A stretch of 5,935 bases of DNA, taken from the NCBI GenBank assembly GCA_029250385.1, contig JAQXFJ010000332.1:1-5935 (forward strand), written 5' to 3'. The notes under the pieces were generated by a model. That model saw nothing but the letters and a program-made list of their open reading frames with translations. It was not told where the DNA came from and did no database searches. Source of the stretch: Candidatus Poseidoniaceae archaeon. GTDB lineage: Archaea > Thermoplasmatota > Poseidoniia > Poseidoniales > Poseidoniaceae. Both the position numbers and the translations under genes were made by a program. This document shows, one piece after another, positions 5,242 through 5,935 of this stretch (within the stretch, counting starts at the first letter, position 1; the number at the start of each line of letters is the position of its first letter).

Positions 5242-5935
5242 ATGATTAAAGCCTTATTTTGGCGAATAAATTTCTTTCTAAAGAATAGAAAATCAGCCAA
5301 GATTAACCGTCAGTTGGGTAACGGAGTAAAATCAGTAATAGTTGACAGTAAAAATGGAATCTTAGCAGTAGACCCAAGAGATCTAGAGGTTGGATTTAAA
5401 CTTCGAAATTATGGGAGTTATGGTTTAGAGGAAATAACTAGAATAAACCAACTAATCACTAGTAAATCTAACGTTTTGGTGGTTGGAGCACATATTGGTT
5501 CACTAGTAATTCCAATTGCTAATAATTGTAACAAAGTAGTTGCTATTGAAGCAAACCCAAATAACTTCAATCTACTAAAAACCAATTTATATCTTAACAA
5601 TTCTGAAAACATAACAATTCATAATATTGCCGCCAGCTCCAAACAAGAGACGATAAAATTTCAAATGAATGTGGTTAATTCAGGTGGTAGCAAACGCCTT
5701 CCAAAAAATAATGAATATATGTATAGATATGATAATCCCGAAGTAATTGACGTACAAGCTCACTCATTAGACGAATATCTTGATGAGGAAAATTTTGATT
5801 TAGTCTTGATTGATATCGAAGGGTCAGAATATTTTGCTATGCAAGGTATGGAAAAGATACTATCAAACTGTAATACATTAATTATCGAATTTTTACCCCA
5901 CCATCTAAAGAATGTTGCTGATGTATCTGTAGAAC
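5242..5935 (+). CDS. FkbM-family SAM-dependent methyltransferase, 3' end beyond the window
   Basis: A frame opens at the ATG at 5242 and stays open to the right edge, giving 231 residues with no stop. It has a class I methyltransferase core. Motif I, the SAM-binding loop, is VLVVGAHIGSL (78-88), and the acidic ribose-binding strand is AIEANP (101-106). The FkbM hallmark LIDIEGSEYFAMQGM is at 189-203, followed by LIIEF (213-217). The first approximately 75 residues are a basic leader and a small N-terminal region without a membrane helix. FkbM enzymes usually O-methylate hydroxyl groups of sugars, polyketides or lipids, and the substrate here cannot be read from sequence. Most members have about 250-300 residues, so only the C-terminal end is missing. 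The gene follows the zinc-ribbon gene by 9 bp, with a Shine-Dalgarno sequence in the junction. Confidence 0.9.
   Translation, partial: MIKALFWRINFFLKNRKSAKINRQLGNGVKSVIVDSKNGILAVDPRDLEVGFKLRNYGSYGLEEITRINQLITSKSNVLVVGAHIGSLVIPIANNCNKVVAIEANPNNFNLLKTNLYLNNSENITIHNIAASSKQETIKFQMNVVNSGGSKRLPKNNEYMYRYDNPEVIDVQAHSLDEYLDEENFDLVLIDIEGSEYFAMQGMEKILSNCNTLIIEFLPHHLKNVADVSVE

Overview
The window looks like chromosomal DNA of an uncultivated archaeon. The reasons are a beta-CASP RNA-cleaving nuclease of the CPSF type, a compact AlaX tRNA-editing protein, a two-cluster 8Fe ferredoxin next to a geranylgeranyl-reductase-like flavoprotein, and a membrane-anchored blue copper protein. Translation signals also fit. 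Genes that begin a transcription unit have no Shine-Dalgarno sequence, while genes inside units have one (GGTGAT before alaX, GAGGG before the methyltransferase). The DNA is AT-rich, with dense packing and 4-bp or few-bp junctions. A planktonic Thermoplasmatota (Marine Group II/III-like) host is my best guess, but no rRNA or marker gene in the window proves it.

Layout. At 1-289 (-) is the N-terminal part of a membrane protein cut by the window edge. A 173-bp divergent spacer separates it from a 155-residue protein at 463-930 (+), which has a possible helix-hairpin-helix N-terminus and an acidic tail. Its 3' end overlaps that of a leftward three-gene unit read as ferredoxin (2605-2408), short FAD/NAD(P)-binding protein (2402-1677) and AlaX (1680-916). 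The junctions are 5 bp and an ATGA overlap, so co-transcription is very likely.

A 371-bp spacer (2606-2976) follows. It is the least ordinary non-coding stretch here: it holds a 15-bp inverted repeat pair, a 13-bp direct repeat pair and a small dyad. The beta-CASP nuclease (2977-4290, +) comes next and converges with the exported cupredoxin (4814-4293, -), with only 2 bp between the stop codons. The cupredoxin is divergent from a last rightward unit: a small basic zinc-ribbon protein (4918-5232) followed after 9 bp by an FkbM-type methyltransferase (5242 to the right edge, truncated).

How the genes fit together. The ferredoxin and the flavoprotein plausibly form an electron-transfer pair. 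AlaX in the same unit deals with mischarged tRNA(Ala) and has no obvious metabolic link. The nuclease is RNA processing or decay, the cupredoxin is extracytoplasmic electron transfer, and the methyltransferase probably modifies a glycan, lipid or small molecule. I see no mobile element, CRISPR array, tRNA, rRNA or defence island. The items most worth a second look are the structured spacer upstream of the nuclease, the shortened reductase-like protein, and the zinc-ribbon protein with a histone-like basic tail.
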